Assembly: GCF_008281175.1 (NCBI RefSeq) | Contig: NZ_CP036524.1 | Coordinates: forward strand, 806,001 to 870,000 | Direction: 5' to 3' | DNA length: 64,000 nt | Source of the DNA: [Clostridium] hylemonae DSM 15053 | GTDB taxonomy: Bacteria > Bacillota > Clostridia > Lachnospirales > Lachnospiraceae | Shown: positions 53,217 to 60,881 of the stretch, piece after piece | How positions within the stretch are numbered: position 1 is the first letter of the stretch | How the letters are laid out: each line of letters starts with the position of its first letter | Translations under genes and position numbers: made by a program | Notes under the pieces: model-generated | Seen by the model: only the letters and a program-made list of their open reading frames with translations | Told to the model about the DNA's origin: nothing | Database searches by the model: none

Positions 53217-54314
53217 ATGAATTTATCAGATTCAAAGAAAAAACTTGCACTTGCAGGAGTAGTGTGCGGACTTGTGGCGGCATGTCTGGCTTACTTCGGC
53301 AATCCGGCCAACATGGCATTTTGTATTGCCTGCTTTATCAGAGACACGGCAGGCGCGCTCGGAATGCATCAGGCAGAGGTTGTCCAGTATGCAAGACCGG
53401 AAATTATCGGACTTGTACTCGGCGCGTTCATCATTTCAGCAGCGACAAAGGAGTACCGTTCAACAGCGGGTTCTTCGCCGATGACACGGTTTGTACTTGG
53501 TCTTATTATTATGACAGGCTCCCTTGTATTTCTCGGCTGCCCTCTCCGTATGGTGATCCGTATGTCCGCGGGAGATCTTAACGCATGGGTAGCCCTGATA
53601 GGATTTATTCTCGGCGTTGGCTCCGGAGTCATCGCCTTAAAGAAGGGATTCAGTCTCGGAAGGGCGCACGTTACAAATAAGGCGGCCGGCACGGTTCTTC
53701 CTGTCATCATGCTTGGCATACTTATCCTCTCTGTCGGGACATCACTGCTGAAAGCGAGTGTGACGGGTCCGGGGAGTATGCATGCGCCGTTGATCGCCTC
53801 TTTGATCGGCGGTCTCGTTTTCGGCGCGTTTGCCCAGAAGTCCAGGATGTGCTTTGCGGGAAGTATCCGCGATATCATCCTGATGAAGAATTTTGACTTA
53901 TTCAGCGTGATCGCAGGGCTGTTTGCAGTCATGCTCGTATTCAACATTGCGACGGGACGTTTTGTGTTTGGTTTTGATACGCCTGGAATTATCGCTCATT
54001 CAGAGCATTTATGGAATATTCTCGGAATGTATGCGGTTGGGTTTGCGGCAGTGCTCGCAGGAGGCTGTCCTCTGCGCCAGCTCATCCTGGCGGGGCAGGG
54101 GTCCTCTGATTCCGCTGTCACAGTGATCGGTATGCTTGTCGGCGCAGCGATCTGCCATAACTTTGGCCTTGCCGCAAGCGGCACGGCAGTGAACGCGGAG
54201 ACAGGAGAGACCGTTGCGGGAGCAGTTCCGTTTTACGGAAAAGTGGCATGTATTATCTGCATTGCCGCATGCTTTGTCATTGCGTTTACAAACAAGCGGG
54301 AAGAAGCAAAATAA
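53217..54314 (+). CDS. yedE: YedE-type putative selenium transporter
   Basis: A 365-residue membrane protein with about ten helices in two YeeE/YedE repeats, each with a conserved cysteine motif: LGCPLRMVIRM (about 105-115) and GGCPLRQLILAGQGS (about 285-299), plus SRMCFAGSIRD near 205. Thiosulfate transporters of the fold pass sulfur along such cysteines. This YedE subgroup is found with selenium genes and is therefore presumed to move a selenium compound. RBS aaaggagg precedes ATG 53217. tusA-like and DUF3343 genes follow. Confidence 0.88.
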   Translation: MNLSDSKKKLALAGVVCGLVAACLAYFGNPANMAFCIACFIRDTAGALGMHQAEVVQYARPEIIGLVLGAFIISAATKEYRSTAGSSPMTRFVLGLIIMTGSLVFLGCPLRMVIRMSAGDLNAWVALIGFILGVGSGVIALKKGFSLGRAHVTNKAAGTVLPVIMLGILILSVGTSLLKASVTGPGSMHAPLIASLIGGLVFGAFAQKSRMCFAGSIRDIILMKNFDLFSVIAGLFAVMLVFNIATGRFVFGFDTPGIIAHSEHLWNILGMYAVGFAAVLAGGCPLRQLILAGQGSSDSAVTVIGMLVGAAICHNFGLAASGTAVNAETGETVAGAVPFYGKVACIICIAACFVIAFTNKREEAK

Positions 54315-54376
54315 TTGTGTTTTAATATTGAAATACAGGCACATTAGTAGTATTCTGAGAAAGAAGGTCAAATAAT

Positions 54377-54580
54377 ATGAAAGAAGTAGATGCAAGAGGT
54401 CTTTCCTGCCCGGAGCCGCTCATGCTGACGGCAGACGCACTTAAAGACGCCAAAGAGGCGGTGAAGGTTCTTGTCACGGAACCACATCAGAAGATGAACG
54501 TAGAAAAATATGCGAAAGAGCATGGAAAGTCTGCGGTGTCAACGGAAAGAGAAGGATTTTTTGAAGTGGTGATCGAATAG
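54377..54580 (+). CDS. TusA/SirA-like sulfur or selenium carrier
   Basis: A 67-residue single TusA domain: MKEVDARGLSCPEPLML places the reactive Cys at residue 11 in the CPEP motif. TusA proteins hold sulfur as a persulfide; in selenium operons they are thought to hand selenium from the transporter or lyase to SelD. It lies between yedE (62 bp) and the DUF3343 gene (2 bp), so a relay role is plausible but inferred. Confidence 0.88.
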   Translation: MKEVDARGLSCPEPLMLTADALKDAKEAVKVLVTEPHQKMNVEKYAKEHGKSAVSTEREGFFEVVIE

Positions 54581-54582
54581 AC

Positions 54583-54819
54583 ATGAGAAAAAAAGAATTA
54601 AAACTGGTGGTTACATTCCACACAACGGCCGATGCGATGGCAATGGAAAAGGCATGCAAGGAAAACGGTGTCCCTGGACGGATCATTCCGGTCCCAAGGG
54701 CGATATCAGCAGGATGCGGCTTATCATGGTGTGCGGATCTTACCGAAAGGGAACAGATCAAAGCGATGATGGCAAAGGCCCGGATCGAAGAAGAAGATAT
54801 GCACGAGTGCATGGTGTGA
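54583..54819 (+). CDS. DUF3343 putative Se/S carrier protein
   Basis: A 78-residue protein with the DUF3343 pattern LVVTFHTTADAMAMEKACKE, GRIIPVPRAISAGCGLSWCA. Two cysteines five residues apart (GCGLSWC, about 44-49) could bind sulfur or selenium, as proposed for this family. The start is 2 bp after the tusA-like stop, so the two are co-translated. Direct biochemical proof for the family is lacking. Confidence 0.85.
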   Translation: MRKKELKLVVTFHTTADAMAMEKACKENGVPGRIIPVPRAISAGCGLSWCADLTEREQIKAMMAKARIEEEDMHECMV

Positions 54820-54841
54820 TCAAGATGGATTCTTTGATAGA

Positions 54842-54886
54842 ACAGGCCCGGCGGTACAGGAAAGTTTCCTGTACCGCCGGGCCTGT
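54842..54886. terminator. Perfect 22-bp terminator hairpin
   Basis: The arms 54842-54863 and 54865-54886 are exactly complementary around a single G, with GGCCCGGCGG inside. It lies between the DUF3343 gene and the convergent TetR remnant and could serve both strands. Confidence 0.8.
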
Positions 54887-54908
54887 GCGTTCATCTGACT
54901 TTGTTTAT

Positions 54909-55495
54909 CTATACGCCGTTTACGAATGTGTCGAGCACATGCGGCAGAAGTTTGTCGCTGTATTGGGAAAGTGAGTATTTTCCCTTGAAAAGCGACCAGT
55001 CATACAGCAGCGCGCGCTCAAACATGGCGTATATAGCCATGAGTTCTTCGGCAGTGCTTGTATTTTTAAATTCCCCTTTTTCCAGACCTTCTTCCAGAAT
55101 TTCAGTGATCCATTTGAAATAGAAGCGTTTGCTGTCAGAAAGTGATTTTTTATCCTTTGTGACAAGCTGGGAAGAATACAGAAGCGCAAGCAGCTTGATA
55201 TCTACACTTGTCTCTATCATATAAAACAGCTCGTGATTTAAAAACAGGAGCTTATCATAAGCGGACAGGTTCGGGTCTATCACTGCAGTCAGTTCTTCGT
55301 ATTTTTCGTCAAACAGATAGGAAAGGGAATTAAGCAAGGCTTCTTTCCTTTGAAATAGTGGTAGAAGGTACCTTTAGAGGTCTTTGAAGCATATATGATA
55401 TCCTCTACAGTCGTCTGCTCGTACCCGTTCTTATAGAACAGGTTCCAGGCAGCCTTTACGATGCGGCTTTTCGTGGATTGTCGCTTTCGTGGCAT
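54909..55495 (-). pseudogene. TetR family regulator split by a one-base frameshift
   Basis: The N-terminal frame (from 55495) gives a TetR DNA-binding domain: RIVKAAWNLFYKNGYEQTTV, ASKTSKGTFYHYFKGK. It then leaves frame at AAAGGAAAGAAGCC near 55349. With one more A, the sequence continues as KEALLNSLSYLFDEKYEEL, and the second frame (to 54909) gives a complete helical TetR ligand domain. Thus two open frames are one gene with a single missing A. It sits between the selenium carrier genes and prdF, both of which it may have regulated. The lesion could be real or a sequencing error in an A run. Confidence 0.82.
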
Positions 55496-55546
55496 CGTCC
55501 CCATTCCCTTCTCTAGTTAACCTATTTTATAACCTTTTATATAAAG

Positions 55547-55575
55547 AGAAGCGGATTATGAACTAATCCGCTTCT
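55547..55575. terminator. Hairpin between TetR remnant and prdF
   Basis: AGAAGCGGATTA 55547-55558 pairs with TAATCCGCTTCT 55564-55575. It lies beyond the prdF stop and before the tetR start, so it probably ends prdF. Confidence 0.75.
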
Positions 55576-55613
55576 ATAACTATCGCACTACCAACTTCGG
55601 TTCCGGCAGATGA

Positions 55614-56648
55614 TTAGCCTACCTGGAAACCATATTTCAATGGATCTGTAGGATCGATCAAATATGTAGCAACGCCTGTCAGATAGCAGCTTCCTGTGAT
55701 CATCGGGATAACTGCATCGTAATCGGCAACCTTTGTCGTCTCTTTGATAACGCCCTTAAATGTAGTACCGATAAAGCTTTCGTAGATGAATTCCTCGCCT
55801 ACGCCGATCTCTCCCCAGTGATGAAGAGTAGCGAGCTTAGCGCTTGTTCCTGTTCCGCATGGTGAGCGGTCAGCCATAGCATCTCCGAAGATCACGACAT
55901 TTCTCATCGTTGCTTTGTCCGGGTTTGGCGTCGGTCCGTAGAACTCTACCAAATCAACGGTATCAATGTCAAGAAGAGGATGTTTTACCGGAACCTCTTT
56001 ATTGATAACATCCAGAAGCTTCATTCCTAATTTTGTGATGTCAGGAACAGTCTTCGGGCTGATCTCCTCAATGCCGATCTTCGTTGTGTCAACCAAAGCA
56101 AAGAAGCTTCCGCCGAATGAGATCGTAAATGGAATCTCTTTTCCGTCGATCGTAACGGAGAGGTTTTCTTTATAAACGAAAGCCGGTACGTTTGTCAGTG
56201 TAACGTGCTCAACTTTGCCGTCTTTTACAACTGCTTCTGTACGGATGAGTCCTGCAGGTGCTTCGAGAACAACTTCGTTCACACCTTCTTTGGACTCTAC
56301 AAGTCCTGCTTCAACTGCAACAGTTACAGCACCGATCGTACAGTGGCCGCACATGTTAAGATATCCGCCTGTATCCATGAACATTACACCAAAGTCAGCT
56401 TCTTTGTTGACTGGCTCGCACAGGAATGCCCCAAACATGTCGTGATGTCCTCTTGGTTCGAACATCAATGCTGTACGAACATGGTCATAGTTGTTCTCCA
56501 TCCATTTTTTCTTTTCGATCATTGTGCTGCCTTCCGGCTCCGGAAATCCTCCAATGACTACACGGCAGAACTCGCCGACGGTATGAGCGTCAACTACCTG
56601 CAATGCCTGCTCAAACCGATCGAAGTTAACATTTGCTTTTAACTCCAT
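55614..56648 (-). CDS. prdF: Proline racemase
   Basis: The racemase converts L-proline to D-proline, the substrate of proline reductase. The 344-residue protein has the two catalytic cysteines in MCGHCTIG (Cys about 99) and DRSPCGTGTSA (Cys about 265), typical of the proline racemase rather than the hydroxyproline epimerase group. AAGGAGG precedes its start. It is transcribed away from selC and the prd genes, from a promoter at 56857-56829, with a leader of about 175 nt. In known clusters prdF usually lies at the end of the prd operon, so the orientation differs. Confidence 0.93.
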   Translation of the reverse strand: MELKANVNFDRFEQALQVVDAHTVGEFCRVVIGGFPEPEGSTMIEKKKWMENNYDHVRTALMFEPRGHHDMFGAFLCEPVNKEADFGVMFMDTGGYLNMCGHCTIGAVTVAVEAGLVESKEGVNEVVLEAPAGLIRTEAVVKDGKVEHVTLTNVPAFVYKENLSVTIDGKEIPFTISFGGSFFALVDTTKIGIEEISPKTVPDITKLGMKLLDVINKEVPVKHPLLDIDTVDLVEFYGPTPNPDKATMRNVVIFGDAMADRSPCGTGTSAKLATLHHWGEIGVGEEFIYESFIGTTFKGVIKETTKVADYDAVIPMITGSCYLTGVATYLIDPTDPLKYGFQVG

Positions 56649-56828
56649 AATTCATTACCTCCTTAATGTTTACTCATAGACAATTACTATAAGTTTTTAT
56701 AAAAACACGTTGGAGATTCCCTTGTCTCCGCAGTGCCTTTTTCGGAAAAACCTCAAAATCGTATGTTATTACGATATAAAATTAACAATTAGACCGTATT
56801 CTAGTATCACGTTCAGTCTGCTACAATT

Positions 56829-56857
56829 ATTATGTACGATAAACCTTGAAAAGTCAA
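56829..56857 (-). promoter_or_regulatory. Promoter of prdF
   Basis: On the minus strand TTGACT (56857-56852) and CATAAT (56834-56829) are 17 bp apart. The transcript would have a leader of roughly 175 nt, with a short GGAGA/TCTCC hairpin near 56713-56730. Confidence 0.7.
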
Positions 56858-56893
56858 TGATTTTTTGGTAATATAAAAAGTAAATAAAAACGG

Positions 56894-56922
56894 TTGAAAT
56901 ATGCAAAAAATTGTGTTATAGT
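56894..56922 (+). promoter_or_regulatory. Promoter of selC
   Basis: TTGAAA 56894-56899 and TATAGT 56917-56922 with a 17-bp spacer, about 25 bp before the tRNA. It diverges from the prdF promoter 37 bp away. Confidence 0.75.
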
Positions 56923-56946
56923 CAAGACGCATGAGGCAAGAACCAT

Positions 56947-57044
56947 GGGGGTAGATGGGTGACTGGTGTGCCTCCTAGTCTTCAAAACTAGTGTGGGGCG
57001 TTAAGAGCGTCCTGGGTGGGTTCGATTCCCACATGCCTCCGCCA
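56947..57044 (+). tRNA. selC: tRNA-Sec (anticodon TCA)
   Basis: A 98-nt tRNA with encoded CCA at its 3' end. The anticodon arm CTAGT/ACTAG encloses CTTCAAA with anticodon TCA (56982-56984), reading UGA. A long extra arm (GGGCG / CGTCC) and a T arm GTGGG-TTCGATT-CCCAC followed by an eight-nucleotide acceptor strand (ATGCCTCC) are hallmarks of Sec-tRNA. The 5' acceptor strand GGGGGTAG pairs with seven of the eight positions using G-U wobbles; the eighth is G opposite A, which is unusual. It lies directly upstream of prdC. Confidence 0.93.
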
Positions 57045-57144
57045 AAAAAGATATATATAGTGTTAAAAAAATAGCGATAACAATATATTGTAATTTATAG
57101 ATAAAATTTATAAATAAAACAAAATGGTATGTCATGGACATGTA

Positions 57145-57181
57145 ATAAGTAAACGGGATGTAAGTTTCGTTTTTTACTTAT
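57145..57181 (+). promoter_or_regulatory. Inverted repeat in the prdC leader
   Basis: ATAAGTAAA 57145-57153 pairs with TTTACTTAT 57173-57181, ending about 16 bp before the prdC ribosome site. It is followed by an A-rich run, so it may be an operator or a leader hairpin. The 57045-57210 gap otherwise holds only AT-rich sequence. Confidence 0.45.
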
Positions 57182-57210
57182 AAAAAAACAAAATAAAGGA
57201 GAAAGATGTC

Positions 57211-58539
57211 ATGGGAAATGTGCAGATTTTATTACGTCAACATGTTGGTGCACCCTGTGAGGCAATCGTAAAGGCTGGGGATGAAGTAAAAAAAGGTACC
57301 TTGATTGCAACACCTACAGGTCTTGGCGCTAACATTTTTTCCAGTGTGTACGGTGTAGTGGAAGAAGTGGCGGATGATCGTATTATCATCAAGCCTGATG
57401 AAGAGCAGAAAGACGAGTTTGTACCTATTAAAGAAGGAACAAAGCTCGAGATGGTAAAAGAAGCTGGAATCGTTGGTATGGGCGGCGCCGGATTCCCGAC
57501 AGGAGTCAAGATCGGAACAGACCTTAAAGGCGGATATGTGTTGGTGAATGCAGCAGAATGCGAGCCGGGACTTCGCCACAATATTCAGCAGATCGAGGAG
57601 CAGACTGATATTACGATCCGCGGACTGAAATACTGCATGGAAGTCTGTAACGCATCGAAAGGTATCATTGCCATCAAGAAGAAAAATGAGAAGGCAATAC
57701 AGATATTAAGAGAAGCGATCAAAGAGGAAGACAGTATTACGATCCATCTTCTTCCCGATATCTACCCGATGGGAGAGGAAAGAGCGGTCGTAAGAGAGGC
57801 GCTTGGCAAGCTTCTGGATCCTACACAGCTTCCTTCAGCGGCAGACGCAGTCGTGATCAACTGCGAGACACTGCTTCGCATCGCTGAGGCGATCGAACTT
57901 AAGAAACCTTGCTACAGCAAGAATATGACGGTTATCGGCAAGCTGAACGGTGGCAATGAGCCACACGTATTTATGGACGTTCCGGTTGGAACAAGCGTAG
58001 GCGATATGATCGAGAAGGCCGGCGGAATTGACGGTACATATGGCGAGATCATTATGGGCGGACCATTTACAGGAAAGTCCACTACATTAGAGGCTCCTGT
58101 TACAAAGACGACAGGCGGCATCATCGTAACAGTTGAATTTCCGGATTTACACGGCGCTAACGTGGGTCTGTTGGTATGTGCCTGCGGCGGCAGCGAAGAC
58201 CGCATGCGTGAAATCTGTGAAAAGATGAATGGAAAGGTTGTTTCTGTGGCAAGATGTAAGCAGGCGATCGAACCTAAGCCGGGAGCAGCGCTTAAGTGCG
58301 AAAATCCTGGTAACTGTCCTGGCCAGGCACAGAAGTGTCTCCAGTTCAAGAAAGACGGAGCGGAATTCATCATCATCGGCAACTGCTCAGACTGCTCTAA
58401 CACAGTTATGGGATCTGCGCCGAAGCTGAAACTGAAAACATTCCATCAGACAGACCACGTCATGAGAACGATCGGTCATCCGTTATACAGGAGACTCACA
58501 GTTTCTAAAGAAGTAGACCAGCTCCCCAACGGGAAATAA
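57211..58539 (+). CDS. prdC: Proline reductase-associated electron transfer protein PrdC
   Basis: A 442-residue RnfC-like protein: N-terminal barrel-sandwich (LRQHVGAPCEAIVKAGDEVK), a dinucleotide-binding-type loop GMGGAGFPT at 89-97, VNAAECEPGL, and a cysteine-rich C-terminal part (CACGG with Cys323/Cys325, CKQAIEPKPGAALKCENPGN, CSDCSN). PrdC passes electrons from NADH toward proline reductase. In C. difficile PrdC is reported to be a selenoprotein; here the frame has no internal TGA, so cysteine probably fills that place. RBS aaaggag precedes ATG 57211. Confidence 0.92.
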   Translation: MGNVQILLRQHVGAPCEAIVKAGDEVKKGTLIATPTGLGANIFSSVYGVVEEVADDRIIIKPDEEQKDEFVPIKEGTKLEMVKEAGIVGMGGAGFPTGVKIGTDLKGGYVLVNAAECEPGLRHNIQQIEEQTDITIRGLKYCMEVCNASKGIIAIKKKNEKAIQILREAIKEEDSITIHLLPDIYPMGEERAVVREALGKLLDPTQLPSAADAVVINCETLLRIAEAIELKKPCYSKNMTVIGKLNGGNEPHVFMDVPVGTSVGDMIEKAGGIDGTYGEIIMGGPFTGKSTTLEAPVTKTTGGIIVTVEFPDLHGANVGLLVCACGGSEDRMREICEKMNGKVVSVARCKQAIEPKPGAALKCENPGNCPGQAQKCLQFKKDGAEFIIIGNCSDCSNTVMGSAPKLKLKTFHQTDHVMRTIGHPLYRRLTVSKEVDQLPNGK

Positions 58540-58710
58540 GTCTGCAGACAACGGTATTACTGTCGCAGATGATGAACTGTAAAAGACCCCCGATTCTTTT
58601 GCGGGCGGAAGTCGAGAGGTATTCCGTGTATCATATGCGGCTGTATATATAATTTAAATAAGTGCCCAGAATGGATACTTAAGCAAAACCAAACAAGGAG
58701 GGAAACAAAT

Positions 58711-60567
58711 ATGTCAATCACAGCTGAAACAGCTAAAGAACATGCTCATGATCCTGCCGTATTATGTTGTAGAGCCGAAGCAGGCGTTACAATCGAAGCT
58801 GCTAATCTTGAAGATCCGGCGATCTTTGATGATTTGGTAGACTCAGGATTACTGAACCTGGATGGTGCATTGACCATCGAACAAGTTTTAGGAGCAAAAC
58901 TTACAAAAACTTGTGATTCACTTTGCCCGCTTACAGCAGATGTAGTAGAAGGTGCAAAGGCTCCAAGTGCTCCGGCAGCAGAGGAAGCACCTGCAGAGGA
59001 AGCTCCGGCAGCTCCGGCACCGGTTGCACCACCTGTAGCAGGACCTGCAGCAGGCGGAACATTAAAGATCCACATTGGAGAAGGTAAAGATATCGACCTT
59101 GAGATTCCGGTAGGAGCTCTTGGCGGCGGCGCAGCAGTCGCTCCATTGCCGGCAGGCGCAGAAGCAGTTGCAGCAGGTGCAGCAGCACCGGAAGCAGCTG
59201 GGGAAGAAAAAGTTGTAAGAAGCTTAACAAGAAAACACTTCACTATCACAGAAGTTAAGAGAGGACCAGAGACAAAGATCGAGGGAACAACTCTTTACAT
59301 CCGTGAAGGAATTGAAGCAGATGTTATTGCTGATCAGGAACTGGTTAAAGATTTCAAACTTGAAGTCATCACACCTGATTTATATCACACATATTCTGAG
59401 ACGATCATGGACGTTCAGCCAATCGCTACAAAAGAAGGCGATGATGCAGTCGGCGAAGGCGTTACAAGAGTTCTTGACGGCGTTGTTATGATGCTGACAG
59501 GTGTTGACGAAGGCGGAGTTCAGATCGGTGAATTCGGTTCTTCTGAAGGATACCTTGATGAGAACATCATGTGGAACCGTCCAAGCTGCCCGGATAAAGG
59601 CGAGATCTTTATCAAAGGTAACATCGTGATTCAGGACAAAACGAACATGGAACGCCGTGGACCTATGGCTGCACATACAGCATTTGACCTTATCACTCAG
59701 GAGATCCGTGAAGTTATGAAGAAGCTTGACGAGAGCCTTGTAGCTGATACGGAAGAACTGAAGCAGGTTCGCCGTCCAGGCAAGAAAAAAGTCGTTATCG
59801 TTAAAGAGATCATGGGCCAGGGAGCTATGCATGATAACTTTATCCTTCCTGTAGAGCCTGTTGGTGTTCTTGGCGCAAGAGCTAACGTAGACTTAGGAAA
59901 CGTTCCTGTATGCGTATCTCCGTTGGAGGTTCTTGACGGATGTATCCATGCGCTTACATGTATCGGACCTGCATCTAAAGAGATGTCCAGACATTACTGG
60001 AGAGAGCCGCTCGTTCTTGAAGCTCTTCATGATCCGGAAGTTGACCTTTGCGGCGTTGTATTCGTTGGAAGCCCGCAGATCAACGCTGAGAAGTTCTACG
60101 TATCCAGACGTGTTGGTATGACAGTAGAAGCTATGGACGCAGACGGAGCTTTCGTTACAACAGAAGGTTTCGGAAACAACCACATCGACTTCGCAAGCCA
60201 TATCGAGCAGATTGGTATGAGAGGAACACCGGTTGTTGGTATGTCTTACTGTGCAGTACAGGGTGCGCTTGTTGTTGGTAACAAGTACATGAGCTACATG
60301 GTTGACAATAACAAATCAGAAGCTGGTATCGAGAATGAGATTCTTGGTAACAATACCCTTTGCCAGGAGGATGCTGTTCGTGCATTAGCTATGCTGAAAG
60401 CTGCTATGGCAGGAGAAGATGTTAAAGCTGCTGAGAAGAAATGGAATCCAAACGTTAAATCTACAAACGTTGAATTAATTGAAGCTGCCGCAGGCGCTAA
60501 GATCGACCTTGTTGAAAATGAGCAGGCCCTTCCGATGAGCCAGAAGCGTAAAGAAAAATACAGTTAA
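58711..60567 (+). CDS. prdA: D-proline reductase proprotein PrdA
   Basis: PrdA is made as one 618-residue chain and cleaved to a roughly 45-kDa and a 23-kDa subunit, the latter starting with a pyruvoyl group made from cysteine. Here Cys401 in NVPVCVSPLEV is the matching site: residues 401-618 give about 23 kDa. The N-terminal domain (1-85, with CDSLCPL) is joined by an Ala/Pro-rich linker (about 90-115 and 145-165). With PrdB it reduces D-proline to 5-aminovalerate. RBS aaggaggg lies before ATG 58711. Codon use is more T/A-ending than in the neighbourhood, as in highly expressed genes. Confidence 0.95.
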   Translation: MSITAETAKEHAHDPAVLCCRAEAGVTIEAANLEDPAIFDDLVDSGLLNLDGALTIEQVLGAKLTKTCDSLCPLTADVVEGAKAPSAPAAEEAPAEEAPAAPAPVAPPVAGPAAGGTLKIHIGEGKDIDLEIPVGALGGGAAVAPLPAGAEAVAAGAAAPEAAGEEKVVRSLTRKHFTITEVKRGPETKIEGTTLYIREGIEADVIADQELVKDFKLEVITPDLYHTYSETIMDVQPIATKEGDDAVGEGVTRVLDGVVMMLTGVDEGGVQIGEFGSSEGYLDENIMWNRPSCPDKGEIFIKGNIVIQDKTNMERRGPMAAHTAFDLITQEIREVMKKLDESLVADTEELKQVRRPGKKKVVIVKEIMGQGAMHDNFILPVEPVGVLGARANVDLGNVPVCVSPLEVLDGCIHALTCIGPASKEMSRHYWREPLVLEALHDPEVDLCGVVFVGSPQINAEKFYVSRRVGMTVEAMDADGAFVTTEGFGNNHIDFASHIEQIGMRGTPVVGMSYCAVQGALVVGNKYMSYMVDNNKSEAGIENEILGNNTLCQEDAVRALAMLKAAMAGEDVKAAEKKWNPNVKSTNVELIEAAAGAKIDLVENEQALPMSQKRKEKYS

Positions 60568-60582
60568 TTCAGGTAAAGTTGA

Positions 60583-60879
60583 ATGAACAATGAACGTTTG
60601 AATTATGGTGATAAAGTCATTTACATGGAAGGTGTGATCGTGGATATCGACGATTGCAGCATCAGCGTCGATCTGAAAGGACGCCTCGGGTTCTTTAAAG
60701 CGCCGAAAAGAATGTTTATCTGCGACTATGAGCTGAAAGTAGGTCAGGAAGTCGGATGGAACATGAGTTTTCCGGAACAGCTTGGGGAAGAAGTAAATGA
60801 CAAATATATCAGCAACATTGAAAAAGAACGACGCAAACAAGAAGAAATGCGCCAACGTATGGATAATAAGGAGGCTTAA
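60583..60879 (+). CDS. Small proline reductase cluster protein (CBO2463/CBO2479-like)
   Basis: A 98-residue protein between prdA and prdB: a beta-rich N-terminal part (YGDKVIYMEGVIVDIDDCSI, VDLKGRLGFFKAPKRMFICD) and a charged helical C-terminus. Equivalent small genes occupy this place in other clostridial prd clusters and also occur with related reductases; the role is unknown, perhaps subunit assembly. It starts 16 bp after prdA and ends 3 bp before prdB, so it is clearly co-expressed. Confidence 0.8.
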   Translation: MNNERLNYGDKVIYMEGVIVDIDDCSISVDLKGRLGFFKAPKRMFICDYELKVGQEVGWNMSFPEQLGEEVNDKYISNIEKERRKQEEMRQRMDNKEA

Positions 60880-60881
60880 AA

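Noticed and set aside
54909-55337. Stand-alone helical protein and separate small HTH protein
   Set aside because: Both are halves of one TetR protein split by a single-base frameshift.
58553-58567. Possible sigma-54 promoter upstream of prdA (GG-10-GC)
   Set aside because: Only the GG and GC positions and a few other bases fit; such matches are expected by chance.
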